A stretch of 64,000 bases of DNA from Gammaproteobacteria bacterium (GTDB taxonomy: Bacteria > Pseudomonadota > Gammaproteobacteria > GCA-001735895): assembly GCA_030066085.1 (NCBI GenBank), contig JASJCI010000025.1, forward strand, positions 62,001 to 126,000, given 5' to 3'. A program made the position numbers and the translations under genes. Positions 33,112 through 44,459 of the stretch are shown here, one piece after another. The first letter of the stretch is position 1; every line of letters begins with the position of its first letter. The notes below the pieces were generated by a model. That model searched no databases. It saw only the letters and a list, made by a program, of their open reading frames with translations, and was not told the DNA's origin.

Positions 33112-34455
33112 TCAGGACTGCAGCGCTTCGACGAGGCGGCGATGAATGTTGTCGAAGCCACCGTTGCTCATGATAACGACCTGGTCACCGCGCTGACAAT
33201 TTTCCACCAGGTATTCGATGATCCGCCGGGTATCGGGTTGAATACTAATGATTGTAGGCGCTGTAGCGATCATTTGGTGGATATCCCACGACAAATCGGG
33301 ATTTTCGCACAGCAGCGCCAGGTCCGCCTTCGCCAGCGCATCGCCCAGCCGGTCGGCGTGAACGCCCATGCGCATCGTGTTGGAACGAATGTCGAGCACC
33401 GCGATCAGCCGCCCCGCGGTCGACTCGCGCAGGGCCTCGAGCGTCAGCTCGATGGCGGTCGGGTGGTGCGCAAAATCGTCGACGATGCGCACACCGTCGA
33501 TTTCGGCGATGACTTCCTGCCGCCGCCGGACGCCGGCAAATTCGCCCAGCGCCTCGATCGACTGTGCCAGCGGTACCCCGGCATGGCGCGCGGCCAGTGC
33601 CGCCGCGGTAGCGTTGATGCGGTTGTATTCACCCGCCTGGCGCAGCTGCAGCGGCCAGGACGCCTGGTCCTCGGCCTGGTGCAGCACACCCTCGCCGTCG
33701 AGCAGGAAGTTGCTGTTCGCGGCGCGGGTCGAAAAGCCCACGCGTTCGCTCCAGCAGCCCATGGCCAGCACCTCGTCGAGGGCAGGGTCGTCGTCGTTGA
33801 CGATGATTTGCGCGCTTGCCGGCAGGGTGCGCACGAGGTGGTGAAACTGTGCCTGGATCGCGCCCAGGTCGGCGAAGATGTCGGCGTGGTCGAACTCGAG
33901 ATTGTTGAGCACCAGCGTGCGCGGATGGTAGTGCACGAACTTGGAACGCTTGTCGAACAGCGCCGAATCGTACTCGTCCGCCTCGATCACGAAGAAGGGG
34001 TCGCGCCCGAGACGCGCCGAGGTGGCGAAGTTATGTCCGACACCACCGATCAGGTAGCCGGGTTCGAGTCCGCTGTGTTCCAGGATCCATGCCAGCATGC
34101 TGCTGGTCGTGGTCTTGCCGTGGGTACCGGCCACGGCCAGCACCCAGCGCCGGCGCAGTACCGACTCGTACAGCCACTGCGGTCCCGAGGTGTAAAACAG
34201 GCCCTGGTCGAGAATGGCTTCGAACTGCGGGTTACCGCGCGAGATCGCGTTGCCGATCACGTACAGGTCGCAATCGCCGGGCAGCGCGGCGGCGTCGTAG
34301 CCCTCGTGCAGCTCGATGCCTGCCTCGGTCAGCTGCGTGCTCATTGGCGGATAGACCTGCGCATCCGAGCCGCGCACCTGGTAACCCAGTTCGCGCGCGA
34401 GCAGTGCGAGACCCGCCATGAAGGTGCCGCAAATACCGAGTATGTAGACGTTCAC
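33112..34455 (-). CDS. mpl: UDP-N-acetylmuramate:L-alanyl-gamma-D-glutamyl-meso-diaminopimelate ligase
   Basis: YILGICGTFMAGLALLARELGYQVRGSDA; VAGTHGKTTTSSMLAWILE. Confidence 0.96.
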   Translation of the reverse strand: MNVYILGICGTFMAGLALLARELGYQVRGSDAQVYPPMSTQLTEAGIELHEGYDAAALPGDCDLYVIGNAISRGNPQFEAILDQGLFYTSGPQWLYESVLRRRWVLAVAGTHGKTTTSSMLAWILEHSGLEPGYLIGGVGHNFATSARLGRDPFFVIEADEYDSALFDKRSKFVHYHPRTLVLNNLEFDHADIFADLGAIQAQFHHLVRTLPASAQIIVNDDDPALDEVLAMGCWSERVGFSTRAANSNFLLDGEGVLHQAEDQASWPLQLRQAGEYNRINATAAALAARHAGVPLAQSIEALGEFAGVRRRQEVIAEIDGVRIVDDFAHHPTAIELTLEALRESTAGRLIAVLDIRSNTMRMGVHADRLGDALAKADLALLCENPDLSWDIHQMIATAPTIISIQPDTRRIIEYLVENCQRGDQVVIMSNGGFDNIHRRLVEALQS

Positions 34456-34970
34456 CGGAACAATCCGACCAGGATGAAATAAAACACCAGGAAATAGTTA
34501 AACGATAGCACAGCTGACAGCTGCGTCGAGATCTCGAAGGCACGTTTGAAAATCATCGAGATCGCCGCCAGGTTCCAGATCACCAGCGCAAAAAAGGTCA
34601 GCAACGCGGCGCGGGTCGGCTCGCCCTCGCCGATGTCGAGCGCGCGCTGCCACGGGATCGAGACCAGGCTGATCACGAGATTGACGCCGACCAGCGCGCT
34701 GAAAGTTTGCAGCCAGCGCTGCGGCATGTTTTTCCACTTCAGTCCCAGCCAGCTGATCGTGCCGAGGAGGGCGAGTTCCAGCAACATCTGCAATGCGATG
34801 GTCGAGTAGCCCTGCTTGTCGACCAGCAGCAGGCCGGTGGCGGCGTAGGCGCACAGGGTCAGCAGCAGGCAGTAGGGATTCCACGGCAGGCGCGCGGGTG
34901 ACGACAGCAGCAGGCTCATCAGGCCGAATTGCCGGAGCGAGAAAAACCATTGCTGCAGGGTCGTTGACAT
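34452..34970 (-). CDS. Hypothetical multi-TM membrane protein
   Basis: Several hydrophobic helices; start MSTTLQQWF at 34970; overlaps the mpl start. Confidence 0.6.
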   Translation of the reverse strand: MSTTLQQWFFSLRQFGLMSLLLSSPARLPWNPYCLLLTLCAYAATGLLLVDKQGYSTIALQMLLELALLGTISWLGLKWKNMPQRWLQTFSALVGVNLVISLVSIPWQRALDIGEGEPTRAALLTFFALVIWNLAAISMIFKRAFEISTQLSAVLSFNYFLVFYFILVGLFR

Positions 34971-35069
34971 GGCGCCCATCATAACGCAAGCGAGGTCGCC
35001 GGAAATGTGAAAAACACTGTGGATTAAAACGCAGTTGGTTATAATCACGCCCTTTTACCCGTTATCCAA

Positions 35070-35993
35070 ATGAGCGAAGTTCCAGCAACCGACCTGGGCA
35101 GTTTCCAGGGGTTGATCCAGACGCTGCAGAACTACTGGGCCGACCTGGGTTGCGTCATCATGCAGCCGCTGGACATGGAGGTCGGCGCGGGCACTTTTCA
35201 CCCCGCAACCTTCATTCGCGCGATCGGACCGGAGCCCTGGCGTGCGGCCTACGTGCAGCCGAGTCGCCGTCCCACCGACGGTCGTTACGGCGAGAATCCG
35301 AACCGGCTGCAGCACTATTTCCAGTTCCAGGTGTTGCTCAAGCCGTCGCCAGCGGACTTCCAGGAACTCTACCTGGGTTCGCTGGAAGCGCTCGGGTTCG
35401 ACACGCTGGTGCACGATATTCGCTTCGTCGAGGACGACTGGGAATCGCCGACGCTCGGTGCCTGGGGACTGGGCTGGGAAGTCTGGCTGAACGGCATGGA
35501 GGTGACCCAGTTCACCTATTTTCAGCAGGTCGGCGGACTCGAGTGCCACCCGGTGTCGGGCGAGATCACCTACGGCATCGAACGCCTGGCCATGTACATG
35601 CAGGGCGTCGACAGCCTGTACGACCTGGTCTGGAGCCGGGGACCGCAGGGGACCGTGACCTACGGCGATATCTATCACCAGAACGAGGTCGAACAGTCGA
35701 CCTACAACTTCGAACTGGCCGACACCGAGGCGTTGTTTCACTGGTTCGACGTCTGCGAAGCGCAGTGCCGGGCGCTGATCGACCGGCAGTTACCGCTGCC
35801 TGCCTACGAGCAGGTGATGAAGGCTTCGCATACCTTCAACCTGCTCGATGCCCGCCACGCGATCTCGGTGACCGAACGGCAGCGTTTCATCCTGCGCGTC
35901 CGCACCCTGTCACGCGGGGTGGCGGAATGTTACTACGCGTCGCGTGAAGCGCTCGGATTCCCGCTGATCAAGACGGAGGCAAACGGTGGCTGA
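35070..35993 (+). CDS. glyQ: Glycine-tRNA ligase alpha subunit
   Basis: [46 protein letters not shown]. Confidence 0.98.
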   Translation: MSEVPATDLGSFQGLIQTLQNYWADLGCVIMQPLDMEVGAGTFHPATFIRAIGPEPWRAAYVQPSRRPTDGRYGENPNRLQHYFQFQVLLKPSPADFQELYLGSLEALGFDTLVHDIRFVEDDWESPTLGAWGLGWEVWLNGMEVTQFTYFQQVGGLECHPVSGEITYGIERLAMYMQGVDSLYDLVWSRGPQGTVTYGDIYHQNEVEQSTYNFELADTEALFHWFDVCEAQCRALIDRQLPLPAYEQVMKASHTFNLLDARHAISVTERQRFILRVRTLSRGVAECYYASREALGFPLIKTEANGG

Positions 35994-38061
35994 ATCGACC
36001 CACGATTGCCTGATCGAAATCGGCACCGAGGAGCTGCCCCTGAGCGCACTGCAAAACCTGGCACGGGATTTTGCCGGCCTGGTGGAGAAGCAGCTGCGCG
36101 AACAGCAATTCGCGATTGCGACGACGCGCGTGTTTGCCACGCCCCGGCGTCTCGCGGTGCTGTTCGGCGGTCTGCCGCTCGCGCAGGCGGAACAGCAAGT
36201 GGAAAAACGCGGCCCGGCACTGGCCGCGGCGTTCGCTGCCGACGGCCAGCCCACACGTGCGGCGCAGGGTTTTGCCAGCTCCTGCGGGGTCGCGGTGGAT
36301 GAGCTCGAACGGCGCGAGACCGACAAGGGAGCCTGGTTGTACTACACCACCACCCGGGCGGGGCGGCAGCTGGTCGAACTGCTGCCGGAGATCGTGGGAG
36401 ATGCGCTGGCGCGCCTGCCGGCACCCAAGCGTATGCGCTGGGGCGATCGACGCGAGGAATTCGTGCGCCCTGTCAGGTGGCTGCTGGCGATGATCGATGA
36501 CCGGGTTGTCGACATGAACCATTTCGGTATGACCGCGGGCAGGCTGACCCGGGGACACCGTTTTCACGCACCGGGCGAAATCGAGATCGCCCGCGCCGCC
36601 GACTACGAGCAGGTACTGCTCGCCGACGGGCTGGTGATCGCGGATTTCGCCAGGCGTCGCGATACCGTGCGGACCCTGGTCGAGCAGTCGGCCGCGCGGC
36701 TCGGCGGCCAGGCACGACTCGATCCCGCGCTGCTCGACGAGGTTACCGCGCTGGTCGAATACCCGGTGGCGGTCTGCGGCGAGTTCGACGCGGGCTTTCT
36801 CGACCTCCCGGCCGAGGTGCTGGTGACGACCATGCAGGACAACCAGAAGTACTTCGCGCTGTTCGACGAAAGCGGTGCGTTGATGCCGCATTTCATCGCG
36901 ATTGCCAACATCGACAGTCGCCGGCCGGAGGTTGTCGCCAGCGGTAACGAGCGGGTGATTCGACCGCGCTTCGCCGATGCCGAGTTCTTTTTCGCGCAGG
37001 ATCGTAAACGCGGGCTGGACGAGATGCGCACCCGGCTCGATGCGGTCGTATTCCAGGAAAAGCTCGGCAGCCTCGGCGACAAGGCCAGCCGGATAGTGCG
37101 CCTGGCGAAGTATATCGCGGCGCAGACCGGTGCCGACCAGGACCTGGTGCGGCGCGCCGCGGAGCTTTGCAAGGCCGACCTGATGAGCGACATGGTCGGT
37201 GAATTCCCGAAACTGCAGGGCATCATCGGGCGTTATTATGCCGCTCGCCAGAACGAAGATCCCGCGGTGTGCGAGGCCATCGAACAGCATTACTGGCCGC
37301 GTCACCAGGGAGACGACCTGCCGCGCGGTGGCATCGCGCAGGCAATTGCGCTTGCCGACCGGCTCGACACGCTGATCGGTATATTCGGCATAGGCCAGAA
37401 ACCGGGCGGCGACAAGGACCCGTTTGCGTTGCGGCGTGCGGCACTGGGCGTGTTGCGCATCATGGTGGAGGGCGAACTCGGCCTCGACCTGTTCGATCTG
37501 TGTCGTGCGGCGGCCGATGGCTATACACGCCAGCACGACTGCACGGCAGCGGTGGACGAAGTCATCGAGTTCGTATTCGACCGCCAGCGCGCCTACTACC
37601 AGGAGCAGGGGATCGGTTTCGACGTGGTCGACTCGGTTGCCTGCAGCCGGCCGGGGGTGCTGTTCGACTGCGATCGTCGAATCCGCGCGGTGCTTGCCTT
37701 CCAGACGCACGAAGCGGCCGCTGCGCTGGCGGCGGCCAACAAGCGCATACACAACATCCTGAAAAAGCAGCCGCTGCCCGAGGGTGAAATCGATCCGGAG
37801 ATGCTGCGGGAGGAGGCCGAGAGTCGCCTGTACACCGAGCTCGAAGGTCTGCGCGCTGGCGTGGCCGAGCGTTTTGCCGCGGGCGACTACCTCGAGGGCC
37901 TGGAGGAACTCGCCCGCCTGCGCCCGGCGGTCGACGAGTTTTTCGACCAGGTCATGGTCATGGTCGACGAGCAAGAACTGCGCAATAACCGGCTTGCACT
38001 GCTCGCACATCTAATGCACAGTTTCCGCGAGGTTGCCGATTTTTCCAGGATTCAGTCCTGA
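35986..38061 (+). CDS. glyS: Glycine-tRNA ligase beta subunit
   Basis: [38 protein letters not shown]. Confidence 0.98.
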   Translation: MAESTHDCLIEIGTEELPLSALQNLARDFAGLVEKQLREQQFAIATTRVFATPRRLAVLFGGLPLAQAEQQVEKRGPALAAAFAADGQPTRAAQGFASSCGVAVDELERRETDKGAWLYYTTTRAGRQLVELLPEIVGDALARLPAPKRMRWGDRREEFVRPVRWLLAMIDDRVVDMNHFGMTAGRLTRGHRFHAPGEIEIARAADYEQVLLADGLVIADFARRRDTVRTLVEQSAARLGGQARLDPALLDEVTALVEYPVAVCGEFDAGFLDLPAEVLVTTMQDNQKYFALFDESGALMPHFIAIANIDSRRPEVVASGNERVIRPRFADAEFFFAQDRKRGLDEMRTRLDAVVFQEKLGSLGDKASRIVRLAKYIAAQTGADQDLVRRAAELCKADLMSDMVGEFPKLQGIIGRYYAARQNEDPAVCEAIEQHYWPRHQGDDLPRGGIAQAIALADRLDTLIGIFGIGQKPGGDKDPFALRRAALGVLRIMVEGELGLDLFDLCRAAADGYTRQHDCTAAVDEVIEFVFDRQRAYYQEQGIGFDVVDSVACSRPGVLFDCDRRIRAVLAFQTHEAAAALAAANKRIHNILKKQPLPEGEIDPEMLREEAESRLYTELEGLRAGVAERFAAGDYLEGLEELARLRPAVDEFFDQVMVMVDEQELRNNRLALLAHLMHSFREVADFSRIQS

Positions 38062-38088
38062 GGATCTGCATGAAAGGGAGGGTCGCGC

Positions 38089-38631
38089 GTGGCTAAGATG
38101 GTTATCCTGGATCGGGACGGCGTAGTCAATCACGTCGCCGAGGATGACATCACCAGCGTCGACGACTGGCACCCGATTTCCGGCAGCATCGAAGCCATCA
38201 GTCGCCTGAAGAAGGCGGGCTACCTGGTGACGATCGCTTCCAACCATTCCGGCATTGCGCGCGGCCTGTACGACGAGTCGGCGCTGCAGGCCATGCACGC
38301 AAAGCTGAACAGGCTGCTCGAGGCGCGCGGGGTTGCGCTCGACGGCATCTTTTTCTGTCCGCACGGCCCCGAGGCCAACTGCATCTGCCGCAAGCCGAAA
38401 CCCGGGCTGCTGTTCCAGATCGCGCAACAGTTTTCCATCGACCTGGCGCAGACACCGATGGTGGGCGACAACATCACCGACATCAAGGCCGCCAGGATGG
38501 CAAATGCCAGACCGGTGCTGGTGCGTACCGGCAAGGGCGAGTACGTTATGCAGAATTTTCCCGAAGCGCTGGACGTGCCCGTTTACGACGACCTCGCCCA
38601 TTTCGTTCGCGAAACGCTGCGCCGCAAGTAG
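38089..38631 (+). CDS. gmhB: D-glycero-beta-D-manno-heptose 1,7-bisphosphate 7-phosphatase
   Basis: VILDRDGVVNHVAEDDI; CPHGPEANCICRKPKPGLL; MVGDNITDIKAA. Confidence 0.94.
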   Translation: MAKMVILDRDGVVNHVAEDDITSVDDWHPISGSIEAISRLKKAGYLVTIASNHSGIARGLYDESALQAMHAKLNRLLEARGVALDGIFFCPHGPEANCICRKPKPGLLFQIAQQFSIDLAQTPMVGDNITDIKAARMANARPVLVRTGKGEYVMQNFPEALDVPVYDDLAHFVRETLRRK

Positions 38632-38639
38632 CGGTTGCG

Positions 38640-39401
38640 ATGATCCATTCCCTTTACAAGTTATGGCTCGGGCTGCGTGCCGCTGTTTTCTGGCTCCTGT
38701 TTCTGCCGATGACGGTGATGCTGGCCAGCCTCCTGCTGCTGACTTTTTTCCTGCCGATTCACTGGCGCGTCGGCCTCGTTCACCTGTGGGGAATTTACAC
38801 GTCGCTGTTGCTGCGGTTTGTATGCGGGCTGGATTACGAGGTCGAGGGCCGGGAAAACGTTCCCGAGCAGGGTTTCATCGTCATGAGCAAACACAGCTCT
38901 TCCTGGGAAACCATCATGCTGCAGCGTTTTTTCCCACCGCTGGTGTGGGTGGTCAAGCGCGAGTTGACCTGGATCCCGATTTTCGGCTGGGGGCTAAGAG
39001 TAATGGACTCGATTGCGCTCAACCGCGGAACCGGGCGCAAGGCAATCAACCAGCTGATCCGCGAGAGCAAGGTGTTGATGGACAGCGGTCGCACGCTGAT
39101 CCTGTTTCCCGAGGGTACGCGGGTCTATCCCGGCCAGCACAAACCCTTCAAGCTCGGCGGGGCGATCGTATCGCAGCGCACGGGTTACGCGATTCTGCCG
39201 ATCGCGCACAATGCCGGCGAATTCTGGCCGCGGCACAGCTGGATCAAGTGGCCGGGTCGAATTCGGGTCGTGATCGGCGAGCCGATCGAGCCCGGCGATC
39301 GCCCGCCGGAGGAAATCATCGCCGAGGTCGGCGAGTGGATTAGCCGCGAATGCGAGCGCATCAGCGATCCGGCGCAACTGCGGCGCATCGGCATTCTATA
39401 A
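38640..39401 (+). CDS. plsC: 1-acyl-sn-glycerol-3-phosphate acyltransferase
   Basis: VMSKHSSSWETIML; LILFPEGTRVYPGQ. Confidence 0.9.
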   Translation: MIHSLYKLWLGLRAAVFWLLFLPMTVMLASLLLLTFFLPIHWRVGLVHLWGIYTSLLLRFVCGLDYEVEGRENVPEQGFIVMSKHSSSWETIMLQRFFPPLVWVVKRELTWIPIFGWGLRVMDSIALNRGTGRKAINQLIRESKVLMDSGRTLILFPEGTRVYPGQHKPFKLGGAIVSQRTGYAILPIAHNAGEFWPRHSWIKWPGRIRVVIGEPIEPGDRPPEEIIAEVGEWISRECERISDPAQLRRIGIL

Positions 39402-39574
39402 TCACGGGACGATGCACGACCCTGCCGCCAACCCGTCGAACGAAACCTGGCGCCGAATGGCGCAGGTTGTGCCGCAAGTGCCCGCGGGGCTGCTCGCCGC
39501 CTGTTCGGGTGGCGCCCGGGGCGACGACTGCGGCCGGGTCGAACCGTCGCCTTCCGCCTCGAGCGCAATCGTCG

Positions 39575-40243
39575 ATGAGGTATAGAACCTCAGCGAGGTC
39601 AGCCTGCCGGCAGCTGCTGTGGATGCTGCTGGCCGTGCTGCCGGCCGCGCCGGCGATGGCGGAATGGACCGGGGTGCAGTTCGATCTTGCCGATGGCGAT
39701 AGCGACTGGCGCTTCGATAACGAGACGCGTAATGCGCAAATCGATTCGGTTGCATTGCGCATCGAGGAGCGAACCGCCTCCGGTCTCAGCGTCGGCGTGC
39801 ACTTCGGCTACCTGAGCGTAAGGGTCGCGGCAGATACCGCCGCCGAAACGGAGCGCTACGATGTGCAGAATCTCGGTATATACCTGCGCCAACCGTTTCA
39901 AATCAGTGAGTCGGTGATGCTGCAGAGCGGGATCGAATTTCGATACAACTCGGGAGACGATGACACCGGCGATGAAGTGGTCGATATCGACTGGAGCGAG
40001 ATCCGCGTCGAGGCTGGACTCGGGGTGCGCTTCGGCGCGGTACGCCTGATGCCCTACGCGAGCTGGGTCGATGTCGATGGCGATATCGGCAGCGATGCGG
40101 GAACCCTGGTCTTCGAGCGCGACGAAAAGTTGTCGCAGGGTATGCGCGCCGATTACTACGTGGAGCCAACCGGGTTCATTCGCCTGCAGGTCGAAAACGG
40201 TGGCAGCGACAGCGTGCTGCTGTCGTTCGTGCGGCGGCTCTAG
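39575..40243 (+). CDS. Secreted, outer-membrane beta-barrel-like hypothetical protein
   Basis: Signal peptide (LLWMLLAVLPAAPAMA) and alternating amphipathic strands. Confidence 0.6.
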   Translation: MRYRTSARSACRQLLWMLLAVLPAAPAMAEWTGVQFDLADGDSDWRFDNETRNAQIDSVALRIEERTASGLSVGVHFGYLSVRVAADTAAETERYDVQNLGIYLRQPFQISESVMLQSGIEFRYNSGDDDTGDEVVDIDWSEIRVEAGLGVRFGAVRLMPYASWVDVDGDIGSDAGTLVFERDEKLSQGMRADYYVEPTGFIRLQVENGGSDSVLLSFVRRL

Positions 40244-40962
40244 TTAGCCTGGCCGCCGTTGAGGTAACGGCGCTTGCGCTCGGTATAAGTCTCGACCAGT
40301 GCGTCGATGCGTTGCTGATCGTATTCGCGCAGGCCGGACAGGACCATTTTTTTCTGTCCCTTGCCCACGGTTTTGCCGTTGCTGGTCAGGTCGTAGTTGA
40401 GCGCGACATCGCCGCGTTTGCCATACAGCCGAAACAGGCTCTCGGAGAGCTCGAGTTCGACCGACTGCAGGTCCAGCGTGTCGAGCGAGATTCGCATGTG
40501 ATCGTAGATGACCAGCGGGCGCTCGGTATTGATCATGACGTTGTGCTCGCGCATCAGCGGTACCAGCACGTGGGGAAAGGTGTGCCCGGAAAACTCGACG
40601 TAGCTGCGCGTCAGCGATTCGATCAGGGCGGGTTCGCAGCTGCGATCGCCGTTGGTCGAGACGTCCAGGTACTTCTTGTCGTGCTCGTCGTAGATCGAGA
40701 TCTCGCGCGCTTCGATCTCGGGCAGGATCAGGGTGACGTCGTCACCGACCATGCCGGAAAACGAAAATCCCATGGTCTGGCGCAGGCCGTAGTGGTTGAT
40801 GATCACGCAGAACAGCAGGTCGCCGGGCACGCAAAAGCGCTTGGAGTCGACGTCGTGAATCGTGTTGAAATCACCGGCAACCGACTTGGCAAAATCGCTT
40901 GCCTGCTGGCGTGAAAACGAGATCCTGGAACCTTCCAGGTTATAGTAATTTTCCAGTTTCAT
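40240..40962 (-). CDS. DUF3581 family protein
   Basis: YNLEGSRISFSRQQASDFAKSVAGDFNTIHDVDSKRFCVPGDLLF. Confidence 0.82.
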   Translation of the reverse strand: MKLENYYNLEGSRISFSRQQASDFAKSVAGDFNTIHDVDSKRFCVPGDLLFCVIINHYGLRQTMGFSFSGMVGDDVTLILPEIEAREISIYDEHDKKYLDVSTNGDRSCEPALIESLTRSYVEFSGHTFPHVLVPLMREHNVMINTERPLVIYDHMRISLDTLDLQSVELELSESLFRLYGKRGDVALNYDLTSNGKTVGKGQKKMVLSGLREYDQQRIDALVETYTERKRRYLNGGQAN

Positions 40963-41062
40963 TATTATCGTCCGGCCTGCCCGGATGGTATCTTACCGCA
41001 TTTTTCCCCGGTGGAGGAATTGACCCCCATGCATCGATCCAGCCGCAGTTCGGGTACCTGAC

Positions 41063-42949
41063 ATGCTGCAATTTGCCAGCCTTGCGCTGCGGCGCGCCGG
41101 TACCCTGCTGTTCGACGACGTCAGTTTTACCCTGCACGCGGGCCAGAAACTCGGCCTCACCGGCGCCAACGGTTGCGGCAAGTCGTCGCTGTTCGCGTTG
41201 ATCCAGGGTGAACTCGCGGCGGATGCCGGCGAGTTCGTCCTGCCGCGCGACTGGGTGATCGCGGCGGTGGCGCAGGAAACGCCGCTGGGCGCGGATCCCG
41301 CGCTCGAATATGTCATCGATGGCGATCGTGAACTGCGCGCGGTGCAGGCTCGCCTGCGAGACGCCGAGCAGGTGCAGGATGCAGCCGAGATCGCTGCCTG
41401 CCATGAACGGCTGCAGGAAATCGACGGCTACCAGGCGGAGGCGCGGGCGGCGCGCCTGCTCGACGGTCTCGGCTTCGAGCCGGGCGAAATTCGGCGGCCG
41501 CTGCGCGAGTTTTCCGGCGGCTGGATCATGCGCCTCAAGCTGGCGCGCGCGTTGATGTGCCGCTCCGACCTGCTGTTGCTCGACGAACCGACCAATCACC
41601 TCGACCTCGACGCCGTGATCTGGCTCGAGGGCTGGTTGCAGCGCTATTCCGGCACGCTGATGCTGATCTCGCACGATCGGGATTTCCTCGATGCCGTGGT
41701 CGAGCGGATCGCGCATGTCGAGCAGGGCGGTATACAACTGTACAGCGGTAATTACTCGGCCTTCGAGCGCCAGCGTGCGGAGCGGCTCGCGCAGCAGCAG
41801 GCGGCCTATGACAAGCAGCAGCAGAGCATTGCCCACATGCAGCGCTACATCGATCGTTTTCGCGCCAAGGCGACCAAGGCGCGCCAGGCCCAGAGTCGAA
41901 TCAAGGCGCTCGAGCGCCTGCAGCGGATCGCGCCCGCACACGTCGACTCGCCGTTCAGTTTCGAATTTCGCGACAGTGCCGATCTGCCGGCCTGGCTGGT
42001 CAAGCTCGACGGCGTCGCAACCGGTTACGGCCCGGGAGATGTGCTCGCTGGCGTCGACCTGACCCTGATGCCGGGAGAGCGCATCGGTTTGCTGGGCCTC
42101 AACGGCGCCGGTAAATCGACCTGTATCAAGCTGCTGGCGGACGAGCTCGAGCCGAGCGCGGGCAGGCTCGAGCGCGCGCGGGCGTTGCGTATCGGGTACT
42201 TCGCGCAACACCAGGTCGAGCAGCTCGACGGCGATGCCAGCCCGCTGCTGTCCCTGCAGCGGCTGGCGCCGGAGTTATCCGAGCGCGAACTGCGCGCTTA
42301 CCTCGGCGGCTTCAATTTTCGCGGCGACAAGGTGCTCGAAGCCACGCGAGTGTTCTCCGGGGGGGAGAAGGCGCGGCTGGTGCTGGCGTTGCTGATCTGG
42401 CTACGCCCCAACCTGCTGTTGCTCGACGAACCGACCAACCACCTGGACCTGGAGATGCGGCTGGCGCTGGACCGGGCGCTGCAGGGTTACGAGGGCTGCG
42501 TCATCCTGGTATCGCACGACCGGCACCTGCTTAACAGTGTCTGCGACGATTTTTACCTGGTCGACGGCGGGCGGGTAAACCCGTTTCGCGAGGGTCTCAC
42601 GGGATACCCCGGTTGGCTCGCGCGGCGCAAGCGAGATGGCGCAACGGCCCCGGCCGCCCCGACCGCACCGGTCGACGCGACCGCGTTGCGTCGTGAACTC
42701 AAGGCGCGCAGGGCGGAGCTCAACCGGGTCGAACGCGAGTTGACGCGTCTCGGCGATCGCCGGGACGCGCTCGATGCCGAACTCGGTGACGCGGCGCTGT
42801 ACAGTGACGCGCAGCGTGACCGGTTGCGCGAGCTGACGGCGCAGCGCGCCGAGACCGAGCGCGACCTGCAGGATTGCGAAGCGCGCTGGCTCGAGCTCGG
42901 CGAAGCCATCGAGGGGCTCGAACGGGGAGTGGTTACCCCGGCGCGCTAG
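41063..42949 (+). CDS. ABC-F family ATP-binding protein (YheS/Uup type)
   Basis: Two ABC cassettes: TGANGCGKSSLF and GLNGAGKSTCIK; LLLDEPTNHLDLDAVIWLE; C-terminal coiled coil. Confidence 0.94.
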   Translation: MLQFASLALRRAGTLLFDDVSFTLHAGQKLGLTGANGCGKSSLFALIQGELAADAGEFVLPRDWVIAAVAQETPLGADPALEYVIDGDRELRAVQARLRDAEQVQDAAEIAACHERLQEIDGYQAEARAARLLDGLGFEPGEIRRPLREFSGGWIMRLKLARALMCRSDLLLLDEPTNHLDLDAVIWLEGWLQRYSGTLMLISHDRDFLDAVVERIAHVEQGGIQLYSGNYSAFERQRAERLAQQQAAYDKQQQSIAHMQRYIDRFRAKATKARQAQSRIKALERLQRIAPAHVDSPFSFEFRDSADLPAWLVKLDGVATGYGPGDVLAGVDLTLMPGERIGLLGLNGAGKSTCIKLLADELEPSAGRLERARALRIGYFAQHQVEQLDGDASPLLSLQRLAPELSERELRAYLGGFNFRGDKVLEATRVFSGGEKARLVLALLIWLRPNLLLLDEPTNHLDLEMRLALDRALQGYEGCVILVSHDRHLLNSVCDDFYLVDGGRVNPFREGLTGYPGWLARRKRDGATAPAAPTAPVDATALRRELKARRAELNRVERELTRLGDRRDALDAELGDAALYSDAQRDRLRELTAQRAETERDLQDCEARWLELGEAIEGLERGVVTPAR

Positions 42950-44385
42950 CCGCCCTTGCAGCCGGAAACGATCTTGCCGAGCTTGCCCAGGGCCTCGACA
43001 TTGGCGTCGTTCCAGGGAAAGCCGCAATTGATGCGCAAAAAGTTGCGATAACGGCGGGTCGCGGAAAACAGGATGCCGGGGGTGATCGCGATGTTGTGTT
43101 CCAGTGCCCGGTTGAAAATATCGATGCTGTCGCAGTCGCTCGGCATCTCGACCCACAGTACGCTGCCGCCGGGCGGATTCGATACGCGGGTGCCCTCGGG
43201 GAAACTCCTGGCGATCAGGTAGCGGCCCTTTTCGACCTGCTCGCGCATCGCGATGCGCAGCCTTACCAGGTGACGGTCGTACTGGCCGCTGCTCAGGAAC
43301 TCGGCTATGGCGAGCTGGCTGATCGACGAAGTTGCGGACGACCAGGCCTGCTTGTACTGCAGGAATTTGTTGTGATAGCGACCCGCCACGACCCAGCCGA
43401 CGCGGTGCCCCGGCGCCAGGGTCTTGGAAAACGACGAACAGCTCAACACGATATCGTTCAGATCGTAGGACTTGGCCGGCCGCGGCGGTCGTTCACTGAA
43501 ATAAACGCTGCCGTAGACATCGTCCTCGATCAGCGGAATGTCGCGTTCCGCCAGCAGGTTGACCAACGCGCGTTTCTTGTCCTCGGGCATCTGCGAACCC
43601 AGCGGGTTGCTGGTGTTGGGGGACGCCAGCACCGCCTTGATATCCATGGTGTCGAAAGCCTCCTCCAGCGCTTCGAGGTCGAGCCCGGTTACCGGGTCGG
43701 TTTCTATTTCGACCGCCAGCATTCCCATCTGCTCGATCATGCGCAACACCGCGAAATAGGTCGGTGACTCCACCGCGATGATGTCGCCGCGCCTGGCAAC
43801 CGTGCGCAGGCTGATCGACAGCGCCTCGGTGGCGCCGGAGGTGATGATGATATCCTTCGCGTTAACCCGGGTATTGGTCAGCGCGTAGCGCTCCGCGATC
43901 TGTTTACGCAGCTTGGAGTCTCCGGGCGGGAACAGGTAGTCCATGCTCTTTTGCGGGTGACGGCTGATGATGCTGCGCGTGGCGCGCGTCAGCGACTTGA
44001 CCGGCATGAAATCCATCGACGGGTTGGAGGTGCCGAAAGGTGCGAGGCGCGGATTGTTGGCGTTGCGAAAGACTTCCTCGAACAGGCCGCCGAAGCGCAC
44101 GCGTCGGGGCTGGCCGGGTTTGGCGGAAGAGCTGGAAATGTCCGAAATCTGCTCGACCCGCGCATTGACGTAAAAACCGGACTGCGGTCGCGCGGTCAGC
44201 ACCCCCTGGTCCTCGAGGTTGACGTAAGACTGGCTCACGGTCGCGATACTGACGCCGAGTTGCTTGCTGAGCTTGCGCAGCGACGGCGCCTTGTCGCCGG
44301 GTCGGAGATCGCCCTTTTCGATGAGGTGATTGATGTAGCGTGAGACCTGGTCGTACTTATAAGTCTGCTGTTGGCTAACTGTCAT
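42946..44385 (-). CDS. MocR-type (GntR HTH + aminotransferase fold) regulator
   Basis: N-terminal KYDQVSRYINHLIEKGDLRPGDKAPSLRKLSKQLGVSIATVSQSYVNLEDQG; aminotransferase core with LSCSSFSKTLAPGHRVGWVV. Confidence 0.92.
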   Translation of the reverse strand: MTVSQQQTYKYDQVSRYINHLIEKGDLRPGDKAPSLRKLSKQLGVSIATVSQSYVNLEDQGVLTARPQSGFYVNARVEQISDISSSSAKPGQPRRVRFGGLFEEVFRNANNPRLAPFGTSNPSMDFMPVKSLTRATRSIISRHPQKSMDYLFPPGDSKLRKQIAERYALTNTRVNAKDIIITSGATEALSISLRTVARRGDIIAVESPTYFAVLRMIEQMGMLAVEIETDPVTGLDLEALEEAFDTMDIKAVLASPNTSNPLGSQMPEDKKRALVNLLAERDIPLIEDDVYGSVYFSERPPRPAKSYDLNDIVLSCSSFSKTLAPGHRVGWVVAGRYHNKFLQYKQAWSSATSSISQLAIAEFLSSGQYDRHLVRLRIAMREQVEKGRYLIARSFPEGTRVSNPPGGSVLWVEMPSDCDSIDIFNRALEHNIAITPGILFSATRRYRNFLRINCGFPWNDANVEALGKLGKIVSGCKGG

Positions 44386-44397
44386 GGTGCGGAGTGA

Positions 44398-44446
44398 ACT
44401 GTACAGTGCGGATTGTTAGAAAATTGTAACTGTTATTGTAACAGTT
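44398..44446. promoter_or_regulatory. Candidate MocR operators: ACTGTACAGT and AACTGTT-ATTGT-AACAGTT
   Basis: Perfect palindromes at 44398-44407 and 44428-44446 upstream of the MocR start. Confidence 0.5.
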
Positions 44447-44459
44447 CCCCCCATATTAT

